Part shown: positions 1 to 7,444 of the stretch, in pieces
Numbering within the stretch: position 1 is the first letter of the stretch
Layout: every line of letters begins with the position of its first letter
Assembly: GCA_964643605.1 (NCBI GenBank)
Contig: CAZXTF010000004.1
Span: forward strand, 1 to 34,529
Direction of reading: 5' to 3'
Source: CAMTWJ01 sp964643605
Lineage (GTDB): Bacteria; Patescibacteriota; Saccharimonadia; Saccharimonadales; 2-12-FULL-41-12
DNA: 34,529 nt
The notes under the pieces: generated by a model
Told to the model about the DNA's origin: nothing
The model's database searches: none
What the model saw: the letters and a program-made list of their open reading frames with translations, nothing else
Program-made: the position numbers and the translations under genes

Positions 1-1
1 T

Positions 2-97
2 CCTCCCCGTTTTGAGTATGTGCTGACCGGAAAAGGTAAGGACCTCCAGAAAGTACTCGCCCAGATGGCAAGTTGGGGTGCAAAATACCCTGCTTAG
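2..97 (+). CDS. HxlR-type winged-helix regulator, C-terminal fragment
   Basis: Only the last 31 codons are in the window; the reading frame is open at the left edge and ends at TAG. The residues include EYVLTGKGKDLQKVLAQMA followed by SWG. This matches the end of HxlR-family regulators, where the second wing (Y-x-LT-x-KG) is followed by a helix ending in x-WG. Such proteins are small homodimeric DNA-binding regulators. The last 4 nt overlap the end of the convergent dihydrouridine synthase gene. A MarR-type regulator is the alternative. No target can be inferred. Confidence 0.6.
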   Translation, partial: PPRFEYVLTGKGKDLQKVLAQMASWGAKYPA

Positions 98-1050
98 TCT
101 CTGGCTGACTCAAGAAAATTAAGAAGCTCTTCAGCTGAGCTAGCGTGCATTAACCTATCCCTGAGTTGCTTTGATCCGGCGAAGCCATTGACATAGATTT
201 TGCAGAATTTATTAAGTGTGTGAAGTTTTCGTTCGCCATGCCATGTCGCCATAAATAGCTCTATGTGCTTTTGATACAAATCTAGTTTTTGATTTTTAGA
301 ATAAGTTTCCCACGGTGAGTTATTACTAAAAACAAATGGATCATGAAAAACTCCTCGGCCAATCATAATACCGTCGTATTGGTATTTTTGGGCCAGTTCA
401 TCGGCTTGAGCTCGGCTCATTACATCACCATTACCAACAAGTGCTGTAGTGGGTGATGCTGCATCTCGAAGACCTCTAACCTCATCGGCTAGCTCCCAGT
501 GGGCAGGCACTAGAGACATCTCTTTTACAGTACGCAGATGAATACTTAACATGTTAAGTTTATGTGCAAAAACAAGCTTTATCCACTCGGGGTCATACTC
601 TTTAAAACCAAGTCGAGTCTTTACGCTTACTGGTATTTTTCCAGCTGCACCTTCCTGCGTCGCCTGAATAATCTCACTCGCAAGTTGTTTGTTTTGGATT
701 AATCCCCCGCCACAGCCATTTTTAACAACCGCTTTATCTGGACAACCCATATTGAGGTCAATCCCCACAAAGCCCATCTCTACGAGTTCTTGTGCTGTTT
801 TATAGAAATTTTCTGGAGTTTTGCCCCAAATCTGGGCGATAAGTGGCTGTTCTTTTCGGGTAAATTGTAGACGTTTAAGTGCAGAATTCCTGCCCGGACT
901 CTGCAGAGCATCAACATTGGTGAATTCTGTAAAGAACAGATCAGGTGCAGCACAGCTTGCTATAACCTGGCGAAATACTGTGTCAGTCACATCATCGAGC
1001 GGAGCTAATGCTAAAAAGGGTTTTGGTAGCGTATCCAGATAGTTCTTCAT
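94..1050 (-). CDS. dus: tRNA-dihydrouridine synthase
   Basis: FMN-dependent enzyme that reduces uridine to dihydrouridine in the tRNA D-loop. The 318-aa protein has the usual length for the family and shows its landmarks: APLDDVTD near residue 16 (FMN phosphate region), DLNMGCPDKAVVKNG near residue 100 with the catalytic Cys in the NxGCP motif, SVKTRLGF near 143, GNGDV near 205 and GIMIGRGVFHDPF near 225 (FMN and substrate contacts). It is the last gene of a minus-strand operon, starting 5 nt after the HIT gene stop. Which D-loop position it modifies cannot be read from the sequence. The family assignment is secure; the subclass (DusA, B or C) is not. Confidence 0.93.
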   Translation of the reverse strand: MKNYLDTLPKPFLALAPLDDVTDTVFRQVIASCAAPDLFFTEFTNVDALQSPGRNSALKRLQFTRKEQPLIAQIWGKTPENFYKTAQELVEMGFVGIDLNMGCPDKAVVKNGCGGGLIQNKQLASEIIQATQEGAAGKIPVSVKTRLGFKEYDPEWIKLVFAHKLNMLSIHLRTVKEMSLVPAHWELADEVRGLRDAASPTTALVGNGDVMSRAQADELAQKYQYDGIMIGRGVFHDPFVFSNNSPWETYSKNQKLDLYQKHIELFMATWHGERKLHTLNKFCKIYVNGFAGSKQLRDRLMHASSAEELLNFLESARD

Positions 1051-1055
1051 GAGTG

Positions 1056-1451
1056 TTAAAATGCTAGTTTTTTTGCTATTTCTGCCAATGCAGCAAAATC
1101 TGGCTCGGCAGTTTGGTCTGGGAGATTACGAAACTCTTCTAGTTTAGAGAATGGGATAACATGCACATGAGCGTGTGGCACATCGATTCCGATAATTTGT
1201 TGGCCCACATAGGCAGGCTGTAATACTTCTTTTATCCGTGTAGCTACCTTCTTGGCAGTATTCATAACTGCTTGGTAGGTAGGATCGTCTAAGTCCCAAA
1301 CAAACTCTACCTGCATTTTCGGGATAACAAGCGTATGCCCGGGCTGCACCGGGTGAATATCCAGGAAAGCTAGTGTGTGATCATCTTCGTAAATTTTATT
1401 AGCTGGGAGCTCTCCATTAACGATTTTGGTAAAAATTGAATCCTCTTGCAT
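1056..1451 (-). CDS. HIT family nucleotide hydrolase (HINT-like)
   Basis: A 131-aa histidine-triad protein. The diagnostic H-x-H-x-H motif is HAHVH at residues 93-97, inside VPHAHVHVIP; the middle-to-last histidines form the nucleotidyl intermediate in this family. The N-terminus (SIFTKIVNGELPANKIYEDD) is typical of bacterial HINT-type proteins, which hydrolyse adenosine phosphoramidates or related adenylated compounds. It lies 6 nt after the ABC permease stop and 5 nt before dus, so it is almost certainly co-transcribed with both. The physiological substrate is unknown for most bacterial members. Confidence 0.93.
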   Translation of the reverse strand: MQEDSIFTKIVNGELPANKIYEDDHTLAFLDIHPVQPGHTLVIPKMQVEFVWDLDDPTYQAVMNTAKKVATRIKEVLQPAYVGQQIIGIDVPHAHVHVIPFSKLEEFRNLPDQTAEPDFAALAEIAKKLAF

Positions 1452-1457
1452 AATCTT

Positions 1458-2573
1458 CTATTCCCAACGAAATACCTTAAAGGCGATTAGATATATTACA
1501 ACCAGCCAGCCAATAATTACGCCGAGTTGTGGGGCCAGCTGAACAAACCCAGCATTTTCGGTAATTACAAGCCTACTTGCATCCACTACAGCAGTTAGCG
1601 GAATAAACTGCGTAATCCGCTGCAAGAGATCTGGCATCAAGAAAGTCGGGAAGAATACACCACTTAGGAACATCATCGGCAAAGTTACTAACTGTGCCAA
1701 CGGTGCTGCTTGGTTTTCATTCTTGGCCCAACCACCAAGTGCTAAGCCAATACCAAAGAGCATGATGGTACTCAAGATGGTCACAAATCCGAGCATGAGA
1801 TAACTGCCTCGCATATTTAGGTCGAATATCAAGACAGCTGCGGTAAACATCAAGATAAGCGCCAGCAAACCGATAAAGGCATTCGAGAGCACATTGCCAA
1901 CGAAATATTGCCAGACTTTCAGAGTTGTCGTGTGGTAGCGCCTGAGAACTCCTTTTTCTTTCAGGCGAGGAAAAACGGTGGTCGGCCCAAAAATTCCCAG
2001 TGATAACAGTGTAAATCCAAGTATGCCAGAGAATGTGTAGTCAAATCGACTCAGGCTGTTTGTAGCAGTTGACTCCGCCTGAACGGTAAACGGTTCGTCG
2101 TGCGGTACTAACTGGTCATTTATATCGCTAAAGAGACTGTCTAGAAGAGAGGCTAACGTATTGCCTGCTTGCTCGTTGTTTTGGTCATATAACACCCTCG
2201 CTTGGCCCGATGGATACTGGTTGTTTTTTATCTCTCCAAACTCTCTCGGCAGAATAAGTGTAGCGTCAAGCTGGCCTCTGTTCATTTTTTCCTTGGCTTT
2301 GTCTATGCTGGTAACTTGCTCATCAATATCAAAGGCTTTATTTTCTTTAATTTGTGTCACAAATTTTTGCGAAAATTCGGTATTTGACTCACTCAGTAGC
2401 GCTATACGAAATGACACATTACTCTCGGAGCCAAAGATACTACCGAAGATTGTTAAGAAAATGAGTGGGAACAAAAAGACAAAGAAAATTGCTACTTTAT
2501 CTCTAAAAAGTCGCTTCACATCAATCCGAGCGAATGTAATAACTGGCAAAAACTCTCTCTTCATACGGTCCAT
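1458..2573 (-). CDS. ABC-2 type transporter permease
   Basis: Membrane component of an ABC exporter, 371 aa. There is one hydrophobic segment near residues 27-46, then an extracytoplasmic domain of roughly 130 residues, then five hydrophobic segments from about residue 180 to the C-terminus. This is the standard ABC-2 (drug, lipid or polysaccharide export) layout. The segment around LKEKGVLRRYHTTTL is the cytoplasmic coupling region seen in these permeases. The start lies 1 nt after the stop of the ATPase gene, so the two are translationally coupled and form one transporter. Substrate is unknown. The start could also be the Met at residue 4. Confidence 0.9.
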   Translation of the reverse strand: MDRMKREFLPVITFARIDVKRLFRDKVAIFFVFLFPLIFLTIFGSIFGSESNVSFRIALLSESNTEFSQKFVTQIKENKAFDIDEQVTSIDKAKEKMNRGQLDATLILPREFGEIKNNQYPSGQARVLYDQNNEQAGNTLASLLDSLFSDINDQLVPHDEPFTVQAESTATNSLSRFDYTFSGILGFTLLSLGIFGPTTVFPRLKEKGVLRRYHTTTLKVWQYFVGNVLSNAFIGLLALILMFTAAVLIFDLNMRGSYLMLGFVTILSTIMLFGIGLALGGWAKNENQAAPLAQLVTLPMMFLSGVFFPTFLMPDLLQRITQFIPLTAVVDASRLVITENAGFVQLAPQLGVIIGWLVVIYLIAFKVFRWE

Positions 2574-2574
2574 A

Positions 2575-3333
2575 CTAGTCCCTTAGTGCTTTCCCGGTTA
2601 GATCAATAAATACATCCTCTAGATCTGCTTGTTCGACATGCTGCTCTTTCTTGAAGCCTTTTTTAAGTAAGGTCTTTATGAGGTTTTTGGGCGTATCAAG
2701 AGCAATTATATTGCCATTATCCATAACAGCGACACGATCGCACAGTAATTCGGCTTCATCCATATAATGCGTAGTCATAATAACCGTCACGCCTCTGTCA
2801 CGCACTTCTCTGATAAGATCCCAAAGATTACGGCGAGCTTGCGGGTCAAGTCCTGTAGTTGGCTCATCGAGAAAAAAGACCTTTGGGCTATGTACGAGTG
2901 CTGCAGCAATTGAGAACCGCTGGCGCTGACCACCAGAAAGCTGCTCGGGATAACTATCTGCTTTATCTAGTAACTGTACGTCCTCTAAAAATTTTTTAGG
3001 GTTAACTCTTTCTCCATATGTTGAGGAGAAAAATCTGATAATTTCGGTTAGCTTGGTCTTTTCTTCAAAAGAAGGAGTTTGTGGCTGTACCCCAATAATA
3101 GACTTTACTTTATATGGGTTTTCTGCCACATCAATACCGTCTACAAATGCCTTACCGCCATCTATCGGGCGCATGGCTTCAATCATCTCAAGTGTAGTTG
3201 TCTTACCAGCACCGTTTGGACCTAAAATACCAAATATCTCACCACTCTGTACTTCGAAGCTAATGCCTTTTACGACTTTCTTCTTGTTATACTTCTTGGT
3301 TAGTCCCTTTACTTGTACGATTGGTTTAGGCAT
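2575..3333 (-). CDS. ABC transporter ATP-binding protein
   Basis: Cytoplasmic ATPase (252 aa) powering the adjacent ABC-2 permease. Walker A is GPNGAGKTT at residues 38-46, the signature LSGGQ is at 132-136, Walker B with the catalytic Glu is FFLDEP at about 153-158, and the switch His is at 189 (TTHYMDEAE). The length and the C-terminal DLEDVFIDLTGK segment fit the DrrA/CcmA-like subfamily that pairs with ABC-2 permeases. It heads the four-gene operon ATPase-permease-HIT-dus. There is no Shine-Dalgarno sequence; an extended -10 box ends 7 nt before the ATG, so the mRNA is probably leaderless. Confidence 0.95.
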   Translation of the reverse strand: MPKPIVQVKGLTKKYNKKKVVKGISFEVQSGEIFGILGPNGAGKTTTLEMIEAMRPIDGGKAFVDGIDVAENPYKVKSIIGVQPQTPSFEEKTKLTEIIRFFSSTYGERVNPKKFLEDVQLLDKADSYPEQLSGGQRQRFSIAAALVHSPKVFFLDEPTTGLDPQARRNLWDLIREVRDRGVTVIMTTHYMDEAELLCDRVAVMDNGNIIALDTPKNLIKTLLKKGFKKEQHVEQADLEDVFIDLTGKALRD

Positions 3334-3340
3334 ACCGACT

Positions 3341-3349
3341 AGTGTAACA
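3341..3349 (-). promoter_or_regulatory. Extended -10 promoter of the ABC operon (leaderless)
   Basis: On the minus strand TG-T-TACACT matches an extended -10 (TGnTANNNT), and its last base is 7 nt from the ATG at 3333. Transcription should therefore begin at or 1 nt before the start codon. The 12-mer TTACACTAGTCG here recurs in the promoter at 3752-3763. Confidence 0.6.
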
Positions 3350-3369
3350 CCTTGTTTTTCACAATAAAA

Positions 3370-3401
3370 ATAAAATTACCCCACACTTGGTAGGGTAATT
3401 T
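3370..3401 (-). terminator. Rho-independent terminator of the 65-aa gene
   Basis: Perfect 9-bp inverted repeat, AAATTACCC at 3373-3381 and GGGTAATTT at 3393-3401, with an 11-nt loop. Read on the minus strand the stem is followed by a T-rich run (TTTTATTTTTATT), the usual intrinsic terminator form. It ends the transcript of the small gene just upstream. Confidence 0.75.
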
Positions 3402-3423
3402 AAGATGTTTTGGATTTTAGCTT

Positions 3424-3621
3424 TTAGCTGCGCTTTACTGTAAGGAAACCGTTTCGTGGGTTTTCGTTTACACTGAAGCCACTTGGTAGTTCAGTAGCGG
3501 TGTCTTTTCGTTCGTCCTTGCTGAAGTAGTAGATAGTCTGCTTCTTGCCACCTCGGAGAACAACGTCCTTTGAGTTAAGGTAATATGTTACACCCTTACT
3601 GTTTGTGTGCTTGTATGCCAT
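3424..3621 (-). CDS. Conserved small protein, 65 aa, function unknown
   Basis: Starts at the ATG giving MAYKHTNSKGVTYYLNSKDV; a clear Shine-Dalgarno (AGGGAG) lies 6 nt upstream, so the longer in-frame start giving MVVVPLV is not used. The protein is short, basic and rich in Lys and Tyr, with no hydrophobic segment and no cysteine. The pattern of alternating aromatic and hydroxyl residues (VTYYLN, QTIYYFSK, FLTVKRS) suggests a small beta-sheet fold. It has its own promoter (TTGACA/TATGGT) and its own terminator, so it is a monocistronic gene and probably well expressed. I recall similar proteins in Saccharibacteria, but no function is known to me. A nucleic-acid-binding or structural role is only a guess. 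Confidence 0.8.
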   Translation of the reverse strand: MAYKHTNSKGVTYYLNSKDVVLRGGKKQTIYYFSKDERKDTATELPSGFSVNENPRNGFLTVKRS

Positions 3622-3658
3622 TACATCTCCCTCTGTTAGATTAACTAATGGTACCACT

Positions 3659-3688
3659 ACCATACTCCGAGGAGTTTTCTCTTGTCAA
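3659..3688 (-). promoter_or_regulatory. Sigma-70-type promoter of the 65-aa gene
   Basis: On the minus strand a perfect -35 TTGACA (3688-3683) and a -10 TATGGT (3664-3659) are separated by 18 nt. The predicted start leaves a leader of about 30 nt containing AGGGAG. The arms ACTCC and GGAGT (3664-3675) form a small inverted repeat at the -10 and could be an operator, but this is weak. Confidence 0.6.
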
Positions 3689-3728
3689 CTTCTTTTATAA
3701 TTAACAACACTTTACACTAGTTAATCAC

Positions 3729-3758
3729 TTGCTTTCTAATGTGCTTATGCATTACACT
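3729..3758 (+). promoter_or_regulatory. Promoter of the 227-aa membrane protein gene
   Basis: TTGCTT (3729-3734) and TACACT (3753-3758) with an 18-nt spacer. The leader of about 36 nt carries AGAGG (3786-3790) ahead of the ATG at 3801. TTACACTAGT also occurs 40 nt upstream at 3712-3721. Confidence 0.5.
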
Positions 3759-3800
3759 AGTCGTTGTAACTAACATTAGTAAAACAGAGGTAATATTTAC

Positions 3801-4484
3801 ATGGATTTCACGAATCGAAGCATTCGACAGCCTAGTGAACCAGCTGCACCGAATGCTGTCACTCCAAAAGCAAATAAAAAGTCACGATTTAAAAAACCAA
3901 CTGGTGGTTTCTTAAATATTGTTTATATCGGACTTTTATTCTGCGTAACAATCATAATCGCAGGAGTGATTACCTCCCTTATTTTGAGCGATAACAATAA
4001 AGAAGATAAGTATGTTGATAAGAATAAGCTTCAAGCGGTCTTCCTGAATAACGGCCAAGTCTATTTTGGCAACGTTACTGCTCTAAACTCAGACTACATG
4101 AAGCTAAACAACATCTATTACCTACGGGTGAACCAGCAAGTACAACCAGGTCAGCAAGCTAATCAAAACGATGTTTCATTGGCAAAGCTTGGCTGTGAGC
4201 TCCATGGGCCACAAGATCAGATGATCATCAACCGAAACGAAATTACTTTCTGGGAAAACCTAAAAGATGACGGACAGGTTGCAAAAGCTGTAGCTGAATT
4301 CGTGAAGGCTAATCCAAATGGTCAAGTTTGTCAGGAAAATACAAGCAGCAATAGCTCCTCAGATGATAGTGCCAGCACAGGTAACGCCGCCAACACGAAC
4401 AACACAACTACTGGCAATACTGCTGCTCCAAGCGCTAACACTCCAGCAACAAATAACACCCAAAACAACACAACAAACCGATAA
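3801..4484 (+). CDS. Single-pass membrane protein, function unknown
   Basis: 227 aa. Residues 1-37 are a basic cytoplasmic tail ending in KKSRFKKPTGG, residues about 38-62 are one transmembrane segment (IVYIGLLFCVTIIIAGVITS), and the rest is outside. The outer part has a compact domain (about 75-170: AVFLNNGQVYFGNVTALNSD, then ITFWENLKDDGQV) and then about 50 residues of low complexity, almost only Asn, Thr, Ser and Ala. The tail looks like a flexible, possibly glycosylated stalk. The region NGQVYFGNV...YLRVN resembles small beta-barrel repeats, but I cannot name a family. It is monocistronic, with its own promoter and a strong terminator. I recall relatives in other Saccharibacteria. Confidence 0.8.
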   Translation: MDFTNRSIRQPSEPAAPNAVTPKANKKSRFKKPTGGFLNIVYIGLLFCVTIIIAGVITSLILSDNNKEDKYVDKNKLQAVFLNNGQVYFGNVTALNSDYMKLNNIYYLRVNQQVQPGQQANQNDVSLAKLGCELHGPQDQMIINRNEITFWENLKDDGQVAKAVAEFVKANPNGQVCQENTSSNSSSDDSASTGNAANTNNTTTGNTAAPSANTPATNNTQNNTTNR

Positions 4485-4501
4485 ACACTCGGTTTAGATA
4501 G

Positions 4502-4540
4502 ATACCCCTCAGTCTCGTGACCAGAGGGGTATTTTATTTT
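4502..4540 (+). terminator. Rho-independent terminator
   Basis: Inverted repeat ATACCCCTC (4502-4510) and GAGGGGTAT (4524-4532) with a 13-nt loop, followed on the plus strand by TTTATTTTATTT. It terminates the 227-aa gene. The T-tract runs into the end of the convergent gene. Confidence 0.85.
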
Positions 4541-5142
4541 ATTTGAGCGATCATCCAGCGCTCAGCTATAAATCGAAGGACAAATAAGATAAAGAATCCG
4601 GCACTAAACAGTAAGCTGATTCCTGCTAGATCTGCAGACCACCGTGGGCTAACAAAATCAAACTTATATAGCTCTGCAGGCACTTCTGACGCTGTTGTCT
4701 GAGCATGGGCAGCGACATAAGATTGCACACAGCTTACCCGTGGGCTGTTGTAGCCAGCAGCTGGGAATTGTGCTGCACAAGTAGCTTCAGCCTGGGCTTG
4801 TACGGCTTGGTTGGCTGTCTTAACTCTGTCTTGCTCGGTAGCAGCCAGCCTTTCGTACCTTCCTTTTAGTTGGATAGGAGGCTTGATGGCATTTTGGCCA
4901 CTGGAAAGATTTGTATTCATATGTGCATAGACATACTCACGAAGGTCAGCCAATGCAGTTTCAACATCTCCATTTTGCTCATCTGCGGTTACAACTGCCT
5001 GGCGTAGTTCAATCATTTTAAAATTATTTTGTCGTAGGGCATATACACCGATAGCAAGCGATATAAGGGCAGCAGCCAAGAAATACCAAGGGCTAATAAT
5101 ATGAAAACGTCTGTGGTAATAATGAAGTTTTCTTTTATTCAT
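4534..5142 (-). CDS. Two-span membrane protein, conserved, function unknown
   Basis: 202 aa with a basic N-terminus (MNKRKLHYYHRRFH), a transmembrane segment at about 17-36, a mostly helical outer domain, and a second transmembrane segment at about 170-190 ending in a short cytoplasmic tail. The outer domain contains ELRQAVVTADEQNGDVETA, AHMNTNLSSGQNAIKPPIQL and two cysteines (AEATCAAQ and RVSCVQ) that could form a disulphide. I recall this arrangement as widespread in Saccharibacteria, always annotated as hypothetical. An outward-facing helical sensor-like domain flanked by two spans is reminiscent of signalling receptors, but no kinase or cyclase domain is present. Its -10 box sits 7 nt before the ATG. 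Confidence 0.8.
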   Translation of the reverse strand: MNKRKLHYYHRRFHIISPWYFLAAALISLAIGVYALRQNNFKMIELRQAVVTADEQNGDVETALADLREYVYAHMNTNLSSGQNAIKPPIQLKGRYERLAATEQDRVKTANQAVQAQAEATCAAQFPAAGYNSPRVSCVQSYVAAHAQTTASEVPAELYKFDFVSPRWSADLAGISLLFSAGFFILFVLRFIAERWMIAQIK

Positions 5143-5149
5143 AAGCTTT

Positions 5150-5155
5150 ATTGTA
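5150..5155 (-). promoter_or_regulatory. -10 box, leaderless (202-aa membrane protein)
   Basis: TACAAT on the minus strand, 7 nt before the ATG at 5142, with no Shine-Dalgarno in the gap. It is divergent from the promoter at 5177. Confidence 0.5.
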
Positions 5156-5176
5156 CCCTTATTTGCGAGTTTAGAT

Positions 5177-5182
5177 TACACT
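5177..5182 (+). promoter_or_regulatory. -10 box, leaderless (Mur ligase gene)
   Basis: TACACT ends 5 nt before the ATG at 5188 (8 nt before the second ATG at 5191). Transcription would start on or inside the first start codon, so the second Met may be the true first residue. Confidence 0.55.
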
Positions 5183-5187
5183 AAATT

Positions 5188-6465
5188 ATGATGCATATTT
5201 ACTTCTCAGGAATTGGCGGTACCGCAATTGGCCCCCTGGCACTGATTGCTCACCAGGCTGGCTACAGTGTTTCGGGTTCTGATAAGCAAAACTCCGACTA
5301 TATTGAATACCTTAAAAAACAGGGTTTGAGAAATATCCATATTGGACAAAAAGAAGCTGCTATTGCTCGAGTTCATAAGGAGCAGCCAATCGATTGGCTG
5401 GTGCACTCATCGGCAGTTAGTATTGAAAACCCGGACCACCCTGAGATTGTATTCGCCCGAACTCACAAAATACGCTTGAGCAAGCGAGACGAGCTTTTAA
5501 ATGAGATCATCACAAAACATAAGTTAAAATTAATAGCCATTGCTGGTACGCATGGCAAAACTACTACGACCGCTATGGTTATCTGGCTTATGAAACAGCT
5601 CAAAGTGCCCGTAAGCTACTCTGTTGGGGCAAAGATATCGTTTGGAGAAATGGGGCATTTCCACCCTGCCAGTGAGTATTTTATATACGAATGCGACGAA
5701 TACGATCGCAACTTCTTAGCATTTACGCCATACCTGAGCTTAATTACTGGAATTGCCTACGACCATCATGACATCTTCCCCACTGAAAAATCTTATAAAG
5801 ATGCTTTTGTGGAGTTCTTGGGTAAAAGTGAGTGGAAGATTCTATGGAGTGATGATCAAGAAAAATTAGACCTTAAACCCTCTAAAAATTTATATGGCTT
5901 GCACAGTATTATGCCTAGTATCACTCTGCCTGGGAAAGTGAACAAAGCTGATGCCACCCTGGCCGTGCAAGGAATTAGCGAGATTACTGGCAAAACTACC
6001 GACAAACTCATTAAAATCATCAACGACTTTCCAGGTGTTTCACGAAGGTTTGAGAAATTAAGCGAAAATATCTATACCGACTACGCCCATACGCCAGAGA
6101 AAATTACTGGGTGCCTAGATATGGCGCAGGAACTATCGGACAACGTAGTGGTAGTATACGAGCCGCTAACTAACAAACGACAACACTACATCAAAGAAGT
6201 ATATAAAGACCTTTTCAAAGGAGTTAAAAAGCTGTACTGGGTACCAAGCTACTTAACTCGTGAAGATCCAAACCAGCATGTACTTACACCAAAAGAGCTT
6301 ATTAGCGAAATGAAAAACAAATCTATTGCTGAACCACGAGAACTGGATGAGCAACTAAAAGAAGATGTTAAAAGCCATGCCGCTGCCGGAGACTTGGTCG
6401 TTTGTATTTCTGGAGGCGGAGGCGGTAGCCTTGATGAATGGGCCCGCCAACACTTTAGTAAATAA
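5188..6465 (+). CDS. murC: Mur ligase of MurC/Mpl type (UDP-MurNAc ligase)
   Basis: ATP-dependent cytoplasmic ligase that joins L-alanine (MurC) or a recycled peptide (Mpl) to UDP-N-acetylmuramate. 425 aa in the three-domain Mur order: an N-terminal Rossmann UDP-binding domain (HIYFSGIGGTAIGPLA; SGSD), a central ATPase domain with P-loop GTHGKTTT near residue 122 and YECDEYDRNFL near 168, and a C-terminal domain with GVSRRFE, TDYAHTPEKI and GDLVVCISGGGGGS. The motifs are mixed: DEYD and DHHDIFPT look like Mpl, while FVEFLGK and the overall length look like MurC. Without a second Mur ligase in view I cannot decide, though MurC is the essential activity. It is transcribed alone, apparently from a leaderless promoter. 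Confidence 0.85.
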   Translation: MMHIYFSGIGGTAIGPLALIAHQAGYSVSGSDKQNSDYIEYLKKQGLRNIHIGQKEAAIARVHKEQPIDWLVHSSAVSIENPDHPEIVFARTHKIRLSKRDELLNEIITKHKLKLIAIAGTHGKTTTTAMVIWLMKQLKVPVSYSVGAKISFGEMGHFHPASEYFIYECDEYDRNFLAFTPYLSLITGIAYDHHDIFPTEKSYKDAFVEFLGKSEWKILWSDDQEKLDLKPSKNLYGLHSIMPSITLPGKVNKADATLAVQGISEITGKTTDKLIKIINDFPGVSRRFEKLSENIYTDYAHTPEKITGCLDMAQELSDNVVVVYEPLTNKRQHYIKEVYKDLFKGVKKLYWVPSYLTREDPNQHVLTPKELISEMKNKSIAEPRELDEQLKEDVKSHAAAGDLVVCISGGGGGSLDEWARQHFSK

Positions 6466-6487
6466 TGTGTAGCACGCCCGAGTATTA

Positions 6488-6820
6488 TTAGCGGTTGTCA
6501 CCTGCTCCTTTGATAACATCTCGTTTTTTACGATCGGCTAGCTTTGCAAGATTTTGCCGAGCAATATCATCAAAACTTAACCCTAAAGAATCTGCAAAAA
6601 CAGCAATGTACCATATGACGTCTCCAAGCTCCTTGCCGAGCTCTTTTAGGTCTTGTTCGGTAAGTTTGCCTTCGTGATATGCTACTGTCTTTTTCCACTT
6701 TTCAATAACTTCTCCAGCCTCACCAGCTACGCCCATTGCCCAGATGGTTTTGTCCATAAGGTCGTTGGGGTTTTTGTGAACTGTGGTTAGTGCCTGTTTT
6801 TGGTACTCATCAAACTTCAT
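6488..6820 (-). CDS. MazG-like nucleotide pyrophosphohydrolase
   Basis: 110-aa all-alpha NTP-PPase. The metal-binding pattern E-x-x-E...E-x-x-D is visible as GEAGEVIEKWKK (about residues 32-43) and KELGDVIWYIA (about 64-74). Members hydrolyse (deoxy)nucleoside triphosphates to monophosphates and are often house-cleaning enzymes. It has a single MazG-type domain, unlike the two-domain MazG of enterobacteria. The ATG overlaps the stop of the Sua5-like gene by 4 nt (ATGA), so the two are translationally coupled. The exact nucleotide substrate is unknown. Confidence 0.88.
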   Translation of the reverse strand: MKFDEYQKQALTTVHKNPNDLMDKTIWAMGVAGEAGEVIEKWKKTVAYHEGKLTEQDLKELGKELGDVIWYIAVFADSLGLSFDDIARQNLAKLADRKKRDVIKGAGDNR

Positions 6821-7404
6821 AAGATTTCTCCTTCTTCATTAATCTTTACTGCTCCTTCTCGTAAAATCTCAATCGCATCATCGACTATGCGAATAATCGT
6901 TGACGGTTTTTGGCTGGACAAATCTCCGCCATCTACATACAAATCTACAGAATTACCGAAATATGCCTTTGCTTGAGCAATTGTATTAGCTGGAGAGTTT
7001 CCAGGAGTGTTAGCACTTGTCGTGAGCAGCGGACCAGTCTTTTCAAGAAGCTCTTTTAGTGAAGCATTGTCTACTACTCGCATAGCAAGTGTCCCTTTGC
7101 CGAGGTCGAGATACGGTATGCCTGAGGAAGCAGTGGGAATCACGATGCTAATTGGCCCGGGCCAAAATTGCTCGACAGCTGCAAGATACCGCCGTTTTAT
7201 GCCAAGCGTAACCAGCTGATCAATTGAAGCAGCGATAAGTGTACCGGGTTTATTTTCTCTTTTTTTAAGATCATACAAACGCTTAACACCTACCGAACTT
7301 TGGGCATAAGCACAAACACCGTACACCGTGTCAGTTGGCAACACTACCACGCCGCCCTTATTCAATATATCAATACATTCTTGTGTAAATCTAACCATAA
7401 GCAT
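6817..7404 (-). CDS. tsaC: Sua5/YciO/YrdC family protein (threonylcarbamoyl-AMP synthase-like)
   Basis: 195 aa. Family landmarks are GGVVVLPTDTVYGV (residues about 16-29), KKRENKPGTLIAAS (nucleotide-binding Lys and Arg residues) and LTTSANTPGNSPANT (about 125-140). Threonylcarbamoyl-AMP synthase makes the activated intermediate for the t6A37 tRNA modification. It has only the YrdC domain and lacks the C-terminal Sua5 domain, so it is of TsaC/YrdC size. The YciO paralogue is the main alternative. Two ATGs, at 7404 and 7398, are possible starts; neither has a strong Shine-Dalgarno. It is the first gene of a two-gene operon with the MazG-like enzyme. Confidence 0.85.
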   Translation of the reverse strand: MLMVRFTQECIDILNKGGVVVLPTDTVYGVCAYAQSSVGVKRLYDLKKRENKPGTLIAASIDQLVTLGIKRRYLAAVEQFWPGPISIVIPTASSGIPYLDLGKGTLAMRVVDNASLKELLEKTGPLLTTSANTPGNSPANTIAQAKAYFGNSVDLYVDGGDLSSQKPSTIIRIVDDAIEILREGAVKINEEGEIL

Positions 7405-7426
7405 CTATCTAATTGATTGAGCTCGT

Positions 7427-7434
7427 ATTATACT
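7427..7434. promoter_or_regulatory. Overlapping divergent -10 boxes
   Basis: GTATTATAC is nearly palindromic: the minus strand reads TATAAT (7432-7427) for the Sua5-like operon and the plus strand reads TATACT (7429-7434) for mscS. The two polymerases cannot occupy the site together, so the promoters should be mutually exclusive. The mscS leader would be only about 4 nt long. Confidence 0.55.
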
Positions 7435-7444
7435 ACGAATAAGA

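Noticed and set aside
4330..4484. Asn/Thr-rich tail of the 227-aa protein as a DNA repeat or CRISPR-like array
   Set aside because: It is low-complexity coding sequence without regular period or conserved spacers. No CRISPR array is seen in the window.
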